Assembly (NCBI RefSeq): GCF_001311925.1
Contig: NZ_BBCG01000032.1
Span: 1-39,463 of the forward strand
Direction: 5' to 3'
Source: Cellulosilyticum ruminicola JCM 14822
GTDB lineage: Bacteria; Bacillota; Clostridia; Lachnospirales; Cellulosilyticaceae
DNA: 39,463 bases
In this document: positions 8,914 through 19,700 of the stretch, piece by piece
Numbering within the stretch: position 1 is the stretch's first letter
How the letters are laid out: each line of letters opens with the position of its first letter
Notes under the pieces: model-generated
What the model saw: only the letters and a program-made list of their open reading frames with translations
Databases searched by the model: none
Told to the model about the DNA's origin: nothing
Made by a program: the position numbers and the translations under genes

Positions 8914-9615
8914 TTATTCGAAGATACTTTCTAAATCCTCTTGGGTTAATTCTACAGCTTCAAAATCTGAAGGCGTATACTCAATTTCTTCTTTATTCAT
9001 ACAATACTTTAATGTTTCTTCAATATTAATCTTATATAATTCTAAAAATCCCTGTACCTTTTCTTCTGAAAAATAACTTGATATATACTCTAAACATATC
9101 TGTAATTTATTATCTATAATCATTAAATTAAAGCTAATAACTGCTGACAAAATTTCGTTTTTACCATAATCTAATCCCATTTCTAATGGTAATATTTCAA
9201 AATAAGGACTCTTTACATTATTATCTAATCTTCCTAAGTAATTAAAATAAATTCCCTTTTTAAGTGGCTCATTTAATAGACCAAAATCAATACCACATTT
9301 AGGTACACTTCGAAGCTTTTCTTTTATTGATTTAATTATTGTATCCATATCTACTTCATATAACTTTAGTTCAACAGGATATATACTTGTAAACCATCCT
9401 ACAGTCCTATTTAAATTCATCTGTTCATCTATCAATTCTCTACCATGACTTTCTAGATTTAAATACAACTCATCTAGCTCAAAAATCTTACCAAATGTTC
9501 TCCCTAAAGCAATAACCAGTATTTCATCCTGCTTTAAATGGTATTTATTGTCGCCACTATTCAATAACAAGCTTGTTGTTTCTTCTGATAAACTTATTAC
9601 CCTTTTTTCATATTT
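8914..9615 (-). CDS. epimerization domain, C-terminal part (frameshifted end of the C-A-PCP-E gene)
   Basis: This frame encodes the second half of an NRPS epimerization domain: ESHGRE, then RTVGWFTSIYPVEL, then FNYLGR, all E-domain motifs, followed by a ~40-residue acidic tail that could be a docking peptide. It has no start of its own: read upstream the frame continues (ISLSEETTSLLLN) and meets the first half of the same E domain at the T5 run 9613-9617 on the plus strand (A5 in the mRNA). One extra A there would join VPVKKK to YEKRVISL. An isolated start at a TTG near 9570 is possible but lacks a convincing ribosome site. It is therefore one gene with the next two frames, about 1480 aa when intact. 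Confidence 0.82.
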   Translation of the reverse strand, partial: KYEKRVISLSEETTSLLLNSGDNKYHLKQDEILVIALGRTFGKIFELDELYLNLESHGRELIDEQMNLNRTVGWFTSIYPVELKLYEVDMDTIIKSIKEKLRSVPKCGIDFGLLNEPLKKGIYFNYLGRLDNNVKSPYFEILPLEMGLDYGKNEILSAVISFNLMIIDNKLQICLEYISSYFSEEKVQGFLELYKINIEETLKYCMNKEEIEYTPSDFEAVELTQEDLESIFE

Positions 9616-10862
9616 TTCTTCTTGACTGGCACTTCGCTAATAAATTGAAACTTCTTATAACCACTAGTAATATGATTCCAATATATTTTTTCAGTTTCAC
9701 TTATAGTTCTAGAATATTCATTAAGTATCTTTACCCATTTTTGATATGAAGTCGTTCTTTGTGGTAAAGAAAGTGCCTCACCGCTCATATATTGCCCTAA
9801 TAGGGTATTGATATCATCCAATAATATTTGCCATGATACGCTGTCCATAACAATATGATGCGCTGTTAAGAATAAATAATTTTCTGTTTCAGATAATTTA
9901 AATACTGCTGCATTAATTAATAAATCTCTATATAAATTAAATCCTTTTTTTAACTTATCACATTCTATCTCTACTTGTTGCCATTGCTGATTTTTACCTA
10001 AATTGCACAAATCAAAGCTATTTATTCTAAATGATTTATTTAAGTGTTCATTGTTATAATAAACTTCTTCCTGATCTGTTTTTACATTAAACCTTAAACT
10101 ATCATGATGTGCAATTAATAAATTCATTATTTTTTCTAATACTTCTACTTCTATTAACTTCATCAACTTTAATATAATTGATTGATTATAAAATGATGGA
10201 TTCTTAAGATTTTGAGCAAAAAACCATTTTAGTATAGGTGATAATTGTATTTTACCCTCTGGTACTTCTTCTATGTCTTTTTTTGCTTTTGTTATATATT
10301 TAGCTAGCTCATTTAATATTGGCTTCTCTAATACCTGCCTTACTGTTAATTGATAGCCCCTTTTAGCCAAATACGCTGTAAGTTGAATTGCTTTAATTGA
10401 ATCTCCACCCAAATTATAGAAATTATCAATCATATTAACTGTATCTAACCCTAATATTTCTTTTACTACATTTGATAATGCTATCTCTTCTTCTGTTTGT
10501 GGTCTTATAATAACGTCATTATCTAAATGTTTTCGCTGTATTAGAGGTAATTTTTTCTTATCTACTTTTCCGTTAATTGTTAAAGGTATTTCTTCAACCC
10601 TACATATAACTGCTGGTATCATATAATTTGGAACATAACCTGATAAATATGCTTTTAGTTCTGATTCATCTATTTCTTCTGATGTCACAATGTACATGCC
10701 TAAAAACTTACTTTCTCCTTCTACGCAACAAACTGCAACTGCCTGTTTAACACCTTTATATGCTATACATCGTTTTTCAATTTCTCCAAGTTCTATACGA
10801 TAACCATTTATTTTTACCTGCTCGTCCACTCTACCTTTATATATGATGTTATTATCATACTA
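9597..10862 (-). CDS. NRPS middle part: end of A(Asn), PCP, first half of E domain
   Basis: This frame carries the end of the adenylation domain (VDEQVKINGYRIELGEIE motif A8, then LTINGKVDKKKL with the A10 Lys). A PCP follows with its phosphopantetheine Ser in YNLGGDSIKAIQL, then the first half of an epimerization domain with HHIVMDSVSW, the HHxxxDxxSW pattern of E domains. It joins the upstream frame (10814-13357) at about 10859-10863. There an apparent one-base deletion separates YKTGDLATF from YDNNIIYKGRVDE, both of which belong to the same continuous A-domain sequence. It joins the downstream frame at 9613-9617. Function in the intact protein: activate Asn, hold it, and epimerize it to D-Asn. 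Confidence 0.85.
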
Positions 10863-13357
10863 AAAGTTGCTAAATCCCCTGTTTTATACATATATCTACC
10901 CTCAATAAACGGATTATGAATAAAACATTGTTGGGTTAATTGTGGCCTATTTAAGTAGCCTTTCGCTAAACCATCTCCTGAAATATACATTTCTCCAATC
11001 ATTCCTTTTGGAACTGGCTTAAGCTGCTCATCTAATATATATATTTGAACATTTTGAGCCGGTATACCAATAGGCACTGATTCCTCTATATTTTCATTTA
11101 CATTAAATCTATAAATCATACAACCTACTGTAGCTTCTGTAGGTCCATATTCATTACAGATATCCACATTACTGTCAAAGCTCTCATATACTTGGCGTGC
11201 GATATATGTTTTTAATTCCTCTCCACCTACAATCAATTTCCTTATAGTACTCAATCGATTGTCTAAATCCTTTATTAACATCAAATGGGCTGGCGTTAAT
11301 TTAAGAACTGTTACCTGTCGTTCTCTCATAATCCTATATAATGCATGTTCACTTTCGTTTTCTTCATATATAACTAACTTACAGCCACTAATTAATGGTG
11401 TAAAAATCGAAGTTACTGTTAAATCAAATGAAATTGATGAATATAAAGCGAATGCATCATTTTCATCAGTAACATACATTTTCTTTGCCCACACAATATA
11501 ATTCACTAGAGAGCGTTGGCTAATTAACACACCCTTTGGTTTACCTGTGGAACCAGATGTATAAATAACATACGCATTCGATTCCGGTTCTACTAATATT
11601 TCTACTAAATTTTTATTTTCCTTATAAGCATCTTCAATTTGAATACATTGACAATTTTTTATAAATCCTAATTGTCCTTGTATATTGGTCATAATATACT
11701 TAATATTTGCATCCTCTACCATATATTGAATGCGTTCAGATGGTAATGATTCATTAATAGGAACATATGCTGCCCCAATCTTTAAAATCCCAAATATAGC
11801 TACTAGTAGTTCTATTGAATGTGTTGCCATAATACCTACAAATTGATTTTTTCCAATTCCTACTTCATTTAGATATGCCGCAACTCGATCACTTTTTTGA
11901 TCCAATTCTGAATATGTAATATATGTACCATAGTGTTGTATTGCTACTTTATCAGGCTTATCTTTCACTTGTTCTCTAAATAACTCTATTATATTCTTAT
12001 CACTTGGATATTCTACTTCTGTTTGATTAAAAATATAAATTAATTCAAATTCCTCTTTTTTCGATAATAAACTTATATTTTTTACTAATATATCAGGTTT
12101 ATTTATAACCTGTTCAATTACTACAGTAATAGCTCTAAATAATTCTTCTATTTCTTTTTCATCGTAGTCATTTATCTTATAATCTATATCAACATTGATA
12201 TTCCCATTACTCGTCCACTGTTTTACAATCAATTGAATAGAATAAGTCTGACACCCATTATAAAATTCTTCATTAATTACTTCACAACCATCCATGGATA
12301 ACGTATGTTGTGTATTATAATAATTTATACAGCTTGTAAATAATGTAGCATATCCTTGTTGACGCAATCCTAAATCTTGTGCCAATAAATTATATGGATA
12401 TTTGTAGTTAGTATAGCAACTTTTCAATTCAGATGTTAAATATTTCAAAAGCTCTACTATACTCATATCTTTCTCTATTTTTATTCTAAATGGCATCGTC
12501 GCAGTAAACATACCAATAGTTTGCTTTTCCTTAACACCACTACGATTTAATAATGGAAAACCTATTACTAAATCATCTGTTTGTAAATGTTTATAATTAT
12601 AAATCAGCCATATCAAAGAAAAGAAATCATTCATAGAGCATTTATGTTCTTGTATCCAGTTATTAACACCTAATGTTTGCTCACTACTTAAGTTAAATCT
12701 CTTTCTATTTCCTTTTAAATCATCAGTACTCTTGATATTTGAGATGTCTGGTAACGTTTTAAACTTTTCTAACCAATAATTTTTATTCTTTTGACATCTA
12801 GGAGAGGCTAAATAAGCCTCTTCCTTGTCTAAATATTCTAAATAATTAGTACTTACTACCTGTGGTAATTCCTGATTATGCTTTAATGCTTCATAAATAG
12901 TTGTTACCTGTTTTGTCATTATCGAAGCTGACCATCCATCAAATATAAGATGATGATATTTTAATAAATATCCGCCTTCTTGCTCATTAATCCTATATAA
13001 CGCAATATAAAAAAGAGGTTGTTCAATTAAATCAAAAGGCTTCTGAACAGTTTTTTGTATCCAGTTTTGAAATTCTTGTTCTGGATCTTCACTTGTTCTA
13101 AAATCCATCCTATCTAATGTCATATATTCAAATTCTGTAACATATTGTAATGGCTCTTGTTCTCGTTCTACCATTCTTAAACGTACCGCATCATTTTGTT
13201 GAATATAAATATTTATACTCTTTTCTAATAAATCAAAATCAATATCACCTTTAATTCTAGTAAATCCTCCAATATTATTAACTGAAGTTGAGGGATACAT
13301 CTTTTCTATATACCACACTCTCTTTTGTGGATGAGTTAATGGATATAAAATTTCCAT
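10814..13357 (-). CDS. initiating NRPS module: starter C and A(Asn) (ClbN/XcnA-like C-A-PCP-E)
   Basis: First and largest frame of the initiation module. Residues 1-440 are a condensation domain with HHLIFDG (135-141). The N-terminus (PLTHPQKRVWYIEKMYP, then NNIGG and QNDAVRLR) matches starter C domains that acylate the first amino acid. Residues about 450-847 are an adenylation domain: YVIYTSGSTGKPKG, FDLTVTS, NEYGPTEATVG, YKTGDLA. Aligning by eye to GrsA, the specificity residues read D-L-T-K-I-G-E-V-G plus Lys, the code known for asparagine. With the PCP and E domain in the next two frames this is C-A(Asn)-PCP-E, the same order as ClbN in colibactin and XcnA in xenocoumacin, which make the N-acyl-D-Asn cap. 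The ATG has AAGGGGGAG six bases upstream, four bases after the previous stop. Confidence 0.9.
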   Translation of the reverse strand: MEILYPLTHPQKRVWYIEKMYPSTSVNNIGGFTRIKGDIDFDLLEKSINIYIQQNDAVRLRMVEREQEPLQYVTEFEYMTLDRMDFRTSEDPEQEFQNWIQKTVQKPFDLIEQPLFYIALYRINEQEGGYLLKYHHLIFDGWSASIMTKQVTTIYEALKHNQELPQVVSTNYLEYLDKEEAYLASPRCQKNKNYWLEKFKTLPDISNIKSTDDLKGNRKRFNLSSEQTLGVNNWIQEHKCSMNDFFSLIWLIYNYKHLQTDDLVIGFPLLNRSGVKEKQTIGMFTATMPFRIKIEKDMSIVELLKYLTSELKSCYTNYKYPYNLLAQDLGLRQQGYATLFTSCINYYNTQHTLSMDGCEVINEEFYNGCQTYSIQLIVKQWTSNGNINVDIDYKINDYDEKEIEELFRAITVVIEQVINKPDILVKNISLLSKKEEFELIYIFNQTEVEYPSDKNIIELFREQVKDKPDKVAIQHYGTYITYSELDQKSDRVAAYLNEVGIGKNQFVGIMATHSIELLVAIFGILKIGAAYVPINESLPSERIQYMVEDANIKYIMTNIQGQLGFIKNCQCIQIEDAYKENKNLVEILVEPESNAYVIYTSGSTGKPKGVLISQRSLVNYIVWAKKMYVTDENDAFALYSSISFDLTVTSIFTPLISGCKLVIYEENESEHALYRIMRERQVTVLKLTPAHLMLIKDLDNRLSTIRKLIVGGEELKTYIARQVYESFDSNVDICNEYGPTEATVGCMIYRFNVNENIEESVPIGIPAQNVQIYILDEQLKPVPKGMIGEMYISGDGLAKGYLNRPQLTQQCFIHNPFIEGRYMYKTGDLATFSMIITSYIKVEWTSR

Positions 13358-13360
13358 ATC

Positions 13361-16345
13361 TTACTCCCCCTTTATTAATTCTACTATGATCTGTTTATAA
13401 TCCATAAGCATCTTACTAGCGATTTTCTCATTAATATATCCTGCTTGATAACGTAATACCATTCTAAAATCTTTATAAGCTTGAATATATAATCTAAGTG
13501 GTACATTTACATATCCAGCTTCTGTTTCTTCTATTACATCTAAATTATTTTCTTCATAATTCTTATTCACTAACTCTGTTGGGAAATTTAAGAAAACAAT
13601 TCCTCTAGTATATACTGTTTCTTGGAATACTTTTAATGGTATATTACACCACTGTGAAATCTTGTCATATGTAATGTATTCATATTCCTTATAACGTATA
13701 TTCTTTGCTTGTAACTCTTTTAATTGATAAATTGAAGGTTCTTCATCTAGTGTAATTCTCACTATTCCTGTATTAGAAAACATTCCTACTGCTTGTGCAA
13801 TATCTGGTAACATATATGGTCTACCTGCGTTTCCTGTAGCAATCATTATATCTTTGCTATCTAATAGTTTTCCTTGTAAGATAGCCCATGCTTGTAACAT
13901 TATTGTATATTCCATCAATTGATGTTTACTTGAAAATACTCTAATATCATTAGCTTCTTCCTCCGTAAATTCTAGATTTACTTCTTGAAGTTTAGTATTC
14001 TCAGTATTTATTGATATACTTAAATTATCTTCTTTAGCCCTAAATCCTTCAAATTCTTTCTCCCAGAATATTTTTTCACTTTCATTGTTTTGTTTATATA
14101 ACCATTTTATATAATCCATAAACCTAAAAGTATTCTCTAGCTTTATTGGCTTTTTATTATTGATTGCTGTGTAAATTGCCATTAACTCATTTAATATGTT
14201 ATTAGAACTCCATCCATCGAATAATGAATTTTGACATTTCAGCAAAAACTTCCATTCACTTTCTCCATATTTTATTAGGATTAGTTTTAATAATGGTGGT
14301 TTATTAATATCAAATGAACTCATCTTCTCACTAATAATATATTTTTTGTATTCTTCTTCTTTCTGAGTTATTGACATTTCAGACCAATCTAATAAATAAA
14401 ACGGTAATTCAAAACTTTTATAAACCAATTGTAATGGTTCTCTTACATGACGCCACATAAAACCTGTTCTTAATATGCTATGTCTTTCAACTACCTTTTC
14501 CCAAGCTAATTTAAAATGTTCAACATTTAATGTACCTTTAATTGTATACTCTAAAAGCGTTACGTCATTTCCTGTATTACGCTTAGTAATATTATTTGCT
14601 AAAATCATTGTTTGCTGCTCTGTTAATGGATAAATAGCCTCTAAGTCTTTATTTTGTTCCATTAATTTTTGAGCCTTAGCAATATCTTTTTCATTTTTAA
14701 TTAATTCAATACCGTTATCATTTTGATATTCACCTATTTCATTTACTACTTTACTAGCCACTAATGTTAATTTATAAATAGGCTCCTTTTTAAACAAATC
14801 TTCTATTGCTATTTGAATATTATGTTTCTTAAGAGTTGATGCAATTTGAATTGCTTTTATAGAATCTAACCCTTCATCTAGTAAACAGCTCTCCAATGTT
14901 AATTCTTCTCTCCTTAACACATATCGCATAACCTGTAAAATAATATCTTCAGCTGTAGCATCATTTAATTCGTTACTTCCTTTAAATGTTACTTCATCTA
15001 TACTTTGTTCATCTTGTGATATAATCACAATCTTTTGTTCACCTAATACTTGTCCTATTTCCTTTTTTAACATTGCTAATATCTCAGTTAATATTTCTTT
15101 ATAATATTCTTTCCATGCCACAATCATGGCATCTGAAATAAATTCCTTATTATATGAAAATGAAATAGTTAGTGCATTTGCTTTTTCAACAATGTCTAAA
15201 AATAACGTGTATTTACTCATCTTAGTTACAATTTCATCTAAGTTAATACTATCTGTTTTATACATATCATCATTAACTTGATTAATAGCACGATCCATAT
15301 TAAATGCTAATTGAATAGATGGGATACTATATTCTTGCTCTTCTTTATCTAATTCTTCAATAACTTGAGTGTATGAGAAAAATTGATACTTCTGCATTAA
15401 TTTCATTTTCTTACATACTTGCTCCAACACTTGTTCTACTGTCATATTGTTGGTTATATCTATATAAATAGGAAGATTTGCTACACAGTTTCCTATCATA
15501 TCATCAGCTTCCATTTTTAATTGTCCCGAAATTGGCACACCTATTGCTAGTCTCTCTATAGCTGTAACTTTATGAATCATTATTGCATATGCACTTAATA
15601 AGGTCATAAATAATGTTACATGTTGTGACTGACTAAATAACTTAAGTTGCTTAGTTAAGTCTTTACTAAACGTTAGTGATGACATCCCATTTAAGTCATT
15701 TCCTTCTACTTCGCATTTCTTAAAATATATAGGCTTCATTGGTTGTTTAAATTGACTTTTCCAATATTCTTTAGCTTCTTTACCTTCAACTGTATAATAA
15801 TACTCATTCATATATTTTACATAATCGCTATATTGTGTAGGCTTAGGTAATTCAACTTTTTTAAATGACTTATATGTTTTTAAATGAATTAAAAGCTCAT
15901 TCATAAATGTACTTATAGACCAACCATCCATAATCATATGATGTGCTATAACGCCCAAAATATATTCTTTCTGTGTTTTTTGAATGAGTAGAATACGAAT
16001 AAATGGGCCTTGATTAAAATCAAACGATTCATCTATCGAAGCTTTAATTAATCGTTGTATCTCTTTGTCCTGTTCTACAATAGGCTGATCTATAATTGAA
16101 TAATATTTTATTGGTACACTCATATAATCTTCTATTATTAACTCTTTACCATTTATACAGCTTGTTCTAAGAATTTCATGTCGTGAAACCACTTGATCTA
16201 TAACTTGCTTTATAACATTAAGATTAGTATTATCCTTTAATAACACAAAAGATTTTTCATTAAAGGATTCTGCTAACTCTATCCCCTTTTGAGCTAATAA
16301 CCATAATCTATATTGAGCTTCCGTTAAAGGTATTTTTTTTTTCAT
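13361..16345 (-). CDS. NRPS C-PCP-C segment downstream of the KS-ACP-AMT PKS
   Basis: A 994-aa reading frame. Domain 1 (about 5-440) is a condensation domain with an intact HHMIMDG (135-141) and PLTEAQYRLWLLAQ at its start, like the C domain that follows the aminotransferase in mycosubtilin/iturin synthetases. A PCP follows with Ser495 in EGLDSIKAIQ and no adenylation domain before it. The last domain (about 570-990) is a second C domain whose catalytic motif reads QNSLFDG (705-711; bases 14213-14233), so both His of HHxxxDG, including the catalytic one, are replaced. The ATG at 16345 has no ribosome binding site and lies at an A10 run (16333-16342) where the aminotransferase frame also passes, so it is probably fused to the upstream PKS. 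The PCP must be charged by another A domain in trans. Confidence 0.85.
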   Translation of the reverse strand: MKKKIPLTEAQYRLWLLAQKGIELAESFNEKSFVLLKDNTNLNVIKQVIDQVVSRHEILRTSCINGKELIIEDYMSVPIKYYSIIDQPIVEQDKEIQRLIKASIDESFDFNQGPFIRILLIQKTQKEYILGVIAHHMIMDGWSISTFMNELLIHLKTYKSFKKVELPKPTQYSDYVKYMNEYYYTVEGKEAKEYWKSQFKQPMKPIYFKKCEVEGNDLNGMSSLTFSKDLTKQLKLFSQSQHVTLFMTLLSAYAIMIHKVTAIERLAIGVPISGQLKMEADDMIGNCVANLPIYIDITNNMTVEQVLEQVCKKMKLMQKYQFFSYTQVIEELDKEEQEYSIPSIQLAFNMDRAINQVNDDMYKTDSINLDEIVTKMSKYTLFLDIVEKANALTISFSYNKEFISDAMIVAWKEYYKEILTEILAMLKKEIGQVLGEQKIVIISQDEQSIDEVTFKGSNELNDATAEDIILQVMRYVLRREELTLESCLLDEGLDSIKAIQIASTLKKHNIQIAIEDLFKKEPIYKLTLVASKVVNEIGEYQNDNGIELIKNEKDIAKAQKLMEQNKDLEAIYPLTEQQTMILANNITKRNTGNDVTLLEYTIKGTLNVEHFKLAWEKVVERHSILRTGFMWRHVREPLQLVYKSFELPFYLLDWSEMSITQKEEEYKKYIISEKMSSFDINKPPLLKLILIKYGESEWKFLLKCQNSLFDGWSSNNILNELMAIYTAINNKKPIKLENTFRFMDYIKWLYKQNNESEKIFWEKEFEGFRAKEDNLSISINTENTKLQEVNLEFTEEEANDIRVFSSKHQLMEYTIMLQAWAILQGKLLDSKDIMIATGNAGRPYMLPDIAQAVGMFSNTGIVRITLDEEPSIYQLKELQAKNIRYKEYEYITYDKISQWCNIPLKVFQETVYTRGIVFLNFPTELVNKNYEENNLDVIEETEAGYVNVPLRLYIQAYKDFRMVLRYQAGYINEKIASKMLMDYKQIIVELIKGE

Positions 16346-16751
16346 CTAATACCAAATGATCTTTTATAAATTCTGTTGTTAATATTTCAGGTGAAATATT
16401 AAAGTGATAACATCCTGCTTTCACCATATCATAACAACTATCTTGAATAGCTTTCACTAATTTTATAATTTGATCATCAGTATGTACTGTAGAAATAAAG
16501 CAGGTTCCACCTTCCCAAATATAAATTCCTTTTTCAATTAAGCTGTAATATAAAAATCTTAATAAGTTAACATCTTTATCAGTCTTAAAAATAAATAAAG
16601 AACTCATATAGCAGATTTTCAACGGAATGTTAGCTGCTTCAAAGAAATTATTAATATATGTTGCCATTTCTTTAGTTTTAAAAGAAAGTTTAGCTTGAAG
16701 CGCTGTGCCACCTTCTTGTATCTTATTTAAAACAACTTCCATTGCAGACAT
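16308..16751 (-). CDS. PKS aminotransferase domain, C-terminal part (frameshifted)
   Basis: This 147-aa frame is the small C-terminal domain of a class III (glutamate-1-semialdehyde-like) aminotransferase: AMEVVLNKIQEGG, then IWEGGTCFIST. It continues the AMT domain of the frame ending at 16754. A missing base near 16759-16760 (CATCATTAG where CATCCATTAG would read through as HHPLAMSAMEVV) accounts for the break. At its other end it crosses the A10 tract and stops at NGSSI after LDEKKNTF; in the shifted phase the same bases read KKKIPLTEAQ, the start of the C domain. It is not an independent gene: nothing resembling a ribosome site fits its first ATG. Confidence 0.85.
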   Translation of the reverse strand: MSAMEVVLNKIQEGGTALQAKLSFKTKEMATYINNFFEAANIPLKICYMSSLFIFKTDKDVNLLRFLYYSLIEKGIYIWEGGTCFISTVHTDDQIIKLVKAIQDSCYDMVKAGCYHFNISPEILTTEFIKDHLVLDEKKNTFNGSSI

Positions 16752-16753
16752 TG

Positions 16754-19700
16754 CTAATGATGGTGACAGAATGTTCCACCTGTATGAGCAAGAAAACCAC
16801 TTGGTGCAGAATTATCATCATAACGCCACATTCCACCATCAACGCGGTCCATATACTTCGCTTTACCAGCAAAAATACCTATTGGTAAACCTCCACCTAT
16901 AATTTTTCCATATGCAATTAAATCAGCTTGAATACCAAAATAAGCTTGTGCTCCTTGTGGATGTACTCTAAATCCTGTAATAACTTCGTCAAACATCAAT
17001 GCCAATCCTAAATCATCAGAAATTTTTCTTAACTCTTGCAGAAATTCTTTTGGTTGATTTTCTGGATTTCTACTCTGAATAGGTTCAACTAAAATACCTG
17101 CTAATTCATCTGCATGTTTTCTTATTATTTCAAGAGATTGTTTATCACCATATTTTAGTAATAAAACATCTTTCACCATATTATATGGTGTTCCTAAACT
17201 AAGTGGTATTGGGTGTTCTGTAAGATTAGAAGCATCTCTACTCACATAAACGCCATCAAATGTACCATGGAAAGATCCTTCAAACATAACAATTTTATCT
17301 TTTCCCGTCGTTGCTCTAGCTATTCTTACCATATTCATGACAGCTTCCGTTCCTGAATTACAGAAACCAACTCTCTCTACATTTACAAGATCAGCAAACT
17401 GTTTTGCAACTTTACTTGGAAGTTGAGTCATTGCTCCTAACACAATACCTTTATCCAATTTCCCCGCTATAGCTTTACTAATTTCAGGGTCATTATATCC
17501 AAAAAGATTTGCACCAAATCCCATAGCAAAATCAATATATTCATTGCCATCTACGTCCCACATTGTTGAGCCTTTAGCATCTTTTGCAAGGATTGGATAA
17601 ATTAATGGTTTCCAATCTCTTGTAAATCCTTGAATAGAACGTCCATTAGCTAACGATTTACGGTATTTGTCAGCTAACTCTCTAGAAGTTTTAGTTTTAG
17701 CAACATACTTATCAACTAATTTCTTTAAATATTCTCGTTGTTCCTCATTAAAAGATGTATTTGTTTTTACTAAGAATTTCTTGAGTAAATTATCCTCATC
17801 CCTTACATTACTAGGTATATTATTTGCTTTAACTACATCAACAACCTTTTTCTCTTCAACTGCTTTATGTACTTTAGATATTTTATTTTCTTTAGGTATT
17901 TTGTGTGTTTGTACTTGAGTTGTAGTAGTTTTTATCTTAGAAGTATTGCCTGATAATAACTTCAACTGTTGTGCCATTAAACTTAATTGAGCTTTAATGA
18001 TTTTTTCCGTTTCATTTTGATTACTATTAATAGCATTAAGATTTACATCTTGTACTATGCCTTCAAAATCTATAACCTCATTTTGTTCTTCTTCCAAAAC
18101 TAAATCTTCATTTAAACTTTCTTGTGCGCAGTTGGATACTTCGACTGTCTTTACTACTGATTCTTCTTCATTAATTACCGATTCTACTGAGTTTTCTTTA
18201 ATGTATTTTGCTAAAATCTCTAGTGTATTAATCTCATCAAAAAGTTGATCTGCTGTTACTTCAATATCATATCTATTTTTAACTTCTTGTTTTAATTGAA
18301 TAATTAAAATAGAATCTATACCTAAATCGAAATAATCTACATCCGTTTCAACTTCAGAAGCATCTATATCAAATAGCTTACCTACAAACTCTTGTAATTC
18401 CTCTAAGATTTTAGCTTCTTGTTTGCTATTCTGCATTATATTTTCACCCATCTTCTCATTACTTTTTTCTATGACTTCTGGTATATCTATCCAACATCTT
18501 GTTTTTTCATATGGATAACTCGGTAATGAAACTATATTTCCTATTTCCTCAGAATATAATTCTTCCCACACAACATACCACCCTTGATTAAACTTTGTAA
18601 CAATATCTTCTTCTCCTAAATGAGTTAGTTCATCGCTTCTTAATTCACCTTTTTTATTAATCTTACTAAAATTATTTTCTTGTAAACCTTTTTCTAACTT
18701 ACTACAAATTTCATATATATCTCTTCCTACTACAGCTATACGCCTGTTATAATGATTTCTTCCTACTTGAGCTGTATAACAAACATCAAATAAATTAATA
18801 TCTTTATGTGCAGTTAAAAAATCTATATACTTCTGTATATACTCTTTAAGAACCACTTCATTTTTTGCAGAAATAGGTAATATGTATTTTTTATTTTCCT
18901 GCTCATATATTGTTTTATTCTCTGGTGCTTCTTCTATAATCATATGACAATTTGTTCCACTCAACCCAAATGAACTAAGACCACATCTCTTTAGCTCAGG
19001 ACATGACTTCATTTCATTCACAACATAAAATGGAGAATTAATGAAATCTATCTTAGGATTAGATTTAGTAAAATTAATATTTGGTAAAAGTTGTTTATAC
19101 TTCAAGGAAATAATTACTTTTAAAAGTCCTAATAGCCCAGAAGCTGAATCTAAGTGACCATAATTTGTTTTTATTGAGCCAATACCGCAAAATTGTTTTT
19201 TATTAGTATAACATCTATAGGCATTAGTTATTGCTTCTACCTCTATCGGATCTCCTAACTTAGTTCCTGTCCCATGTGCTTCAACATAATTAATTGTTTC
19301 CGGATTAATTCTGCTATTTTCTAAAGCTTCTTTAATGACAGCTTCTTGTGCTTCTATATTAGGTGCTGTAATACCTATAGAACTTCCATCATTATTCAAC
19401 GCACTTCCTTTAATAACTGCATAAATATGATTTTTGTCTTTAACAGCCTGCTCTAGTCTCTTTATAACTATAGTAATACAGCCTTCACCTTGGCCAGTTC
19501 CATCAGCTTCAACACTAAATGTATGTGCCCTATTAGTAGAAGATTCGATATCAGGAACTGCTTCGCCATAACAACGAGTTGGATTTATCAATAAATTAAT
19601 CCCCCCAACTAAGGCCATTTCACTTTCCTCATTTTTTAAAGACTGACAAGCTAAATGTAATGCTGTTAGTCCTGATGAACATGCAGTATCTACTGATAAA

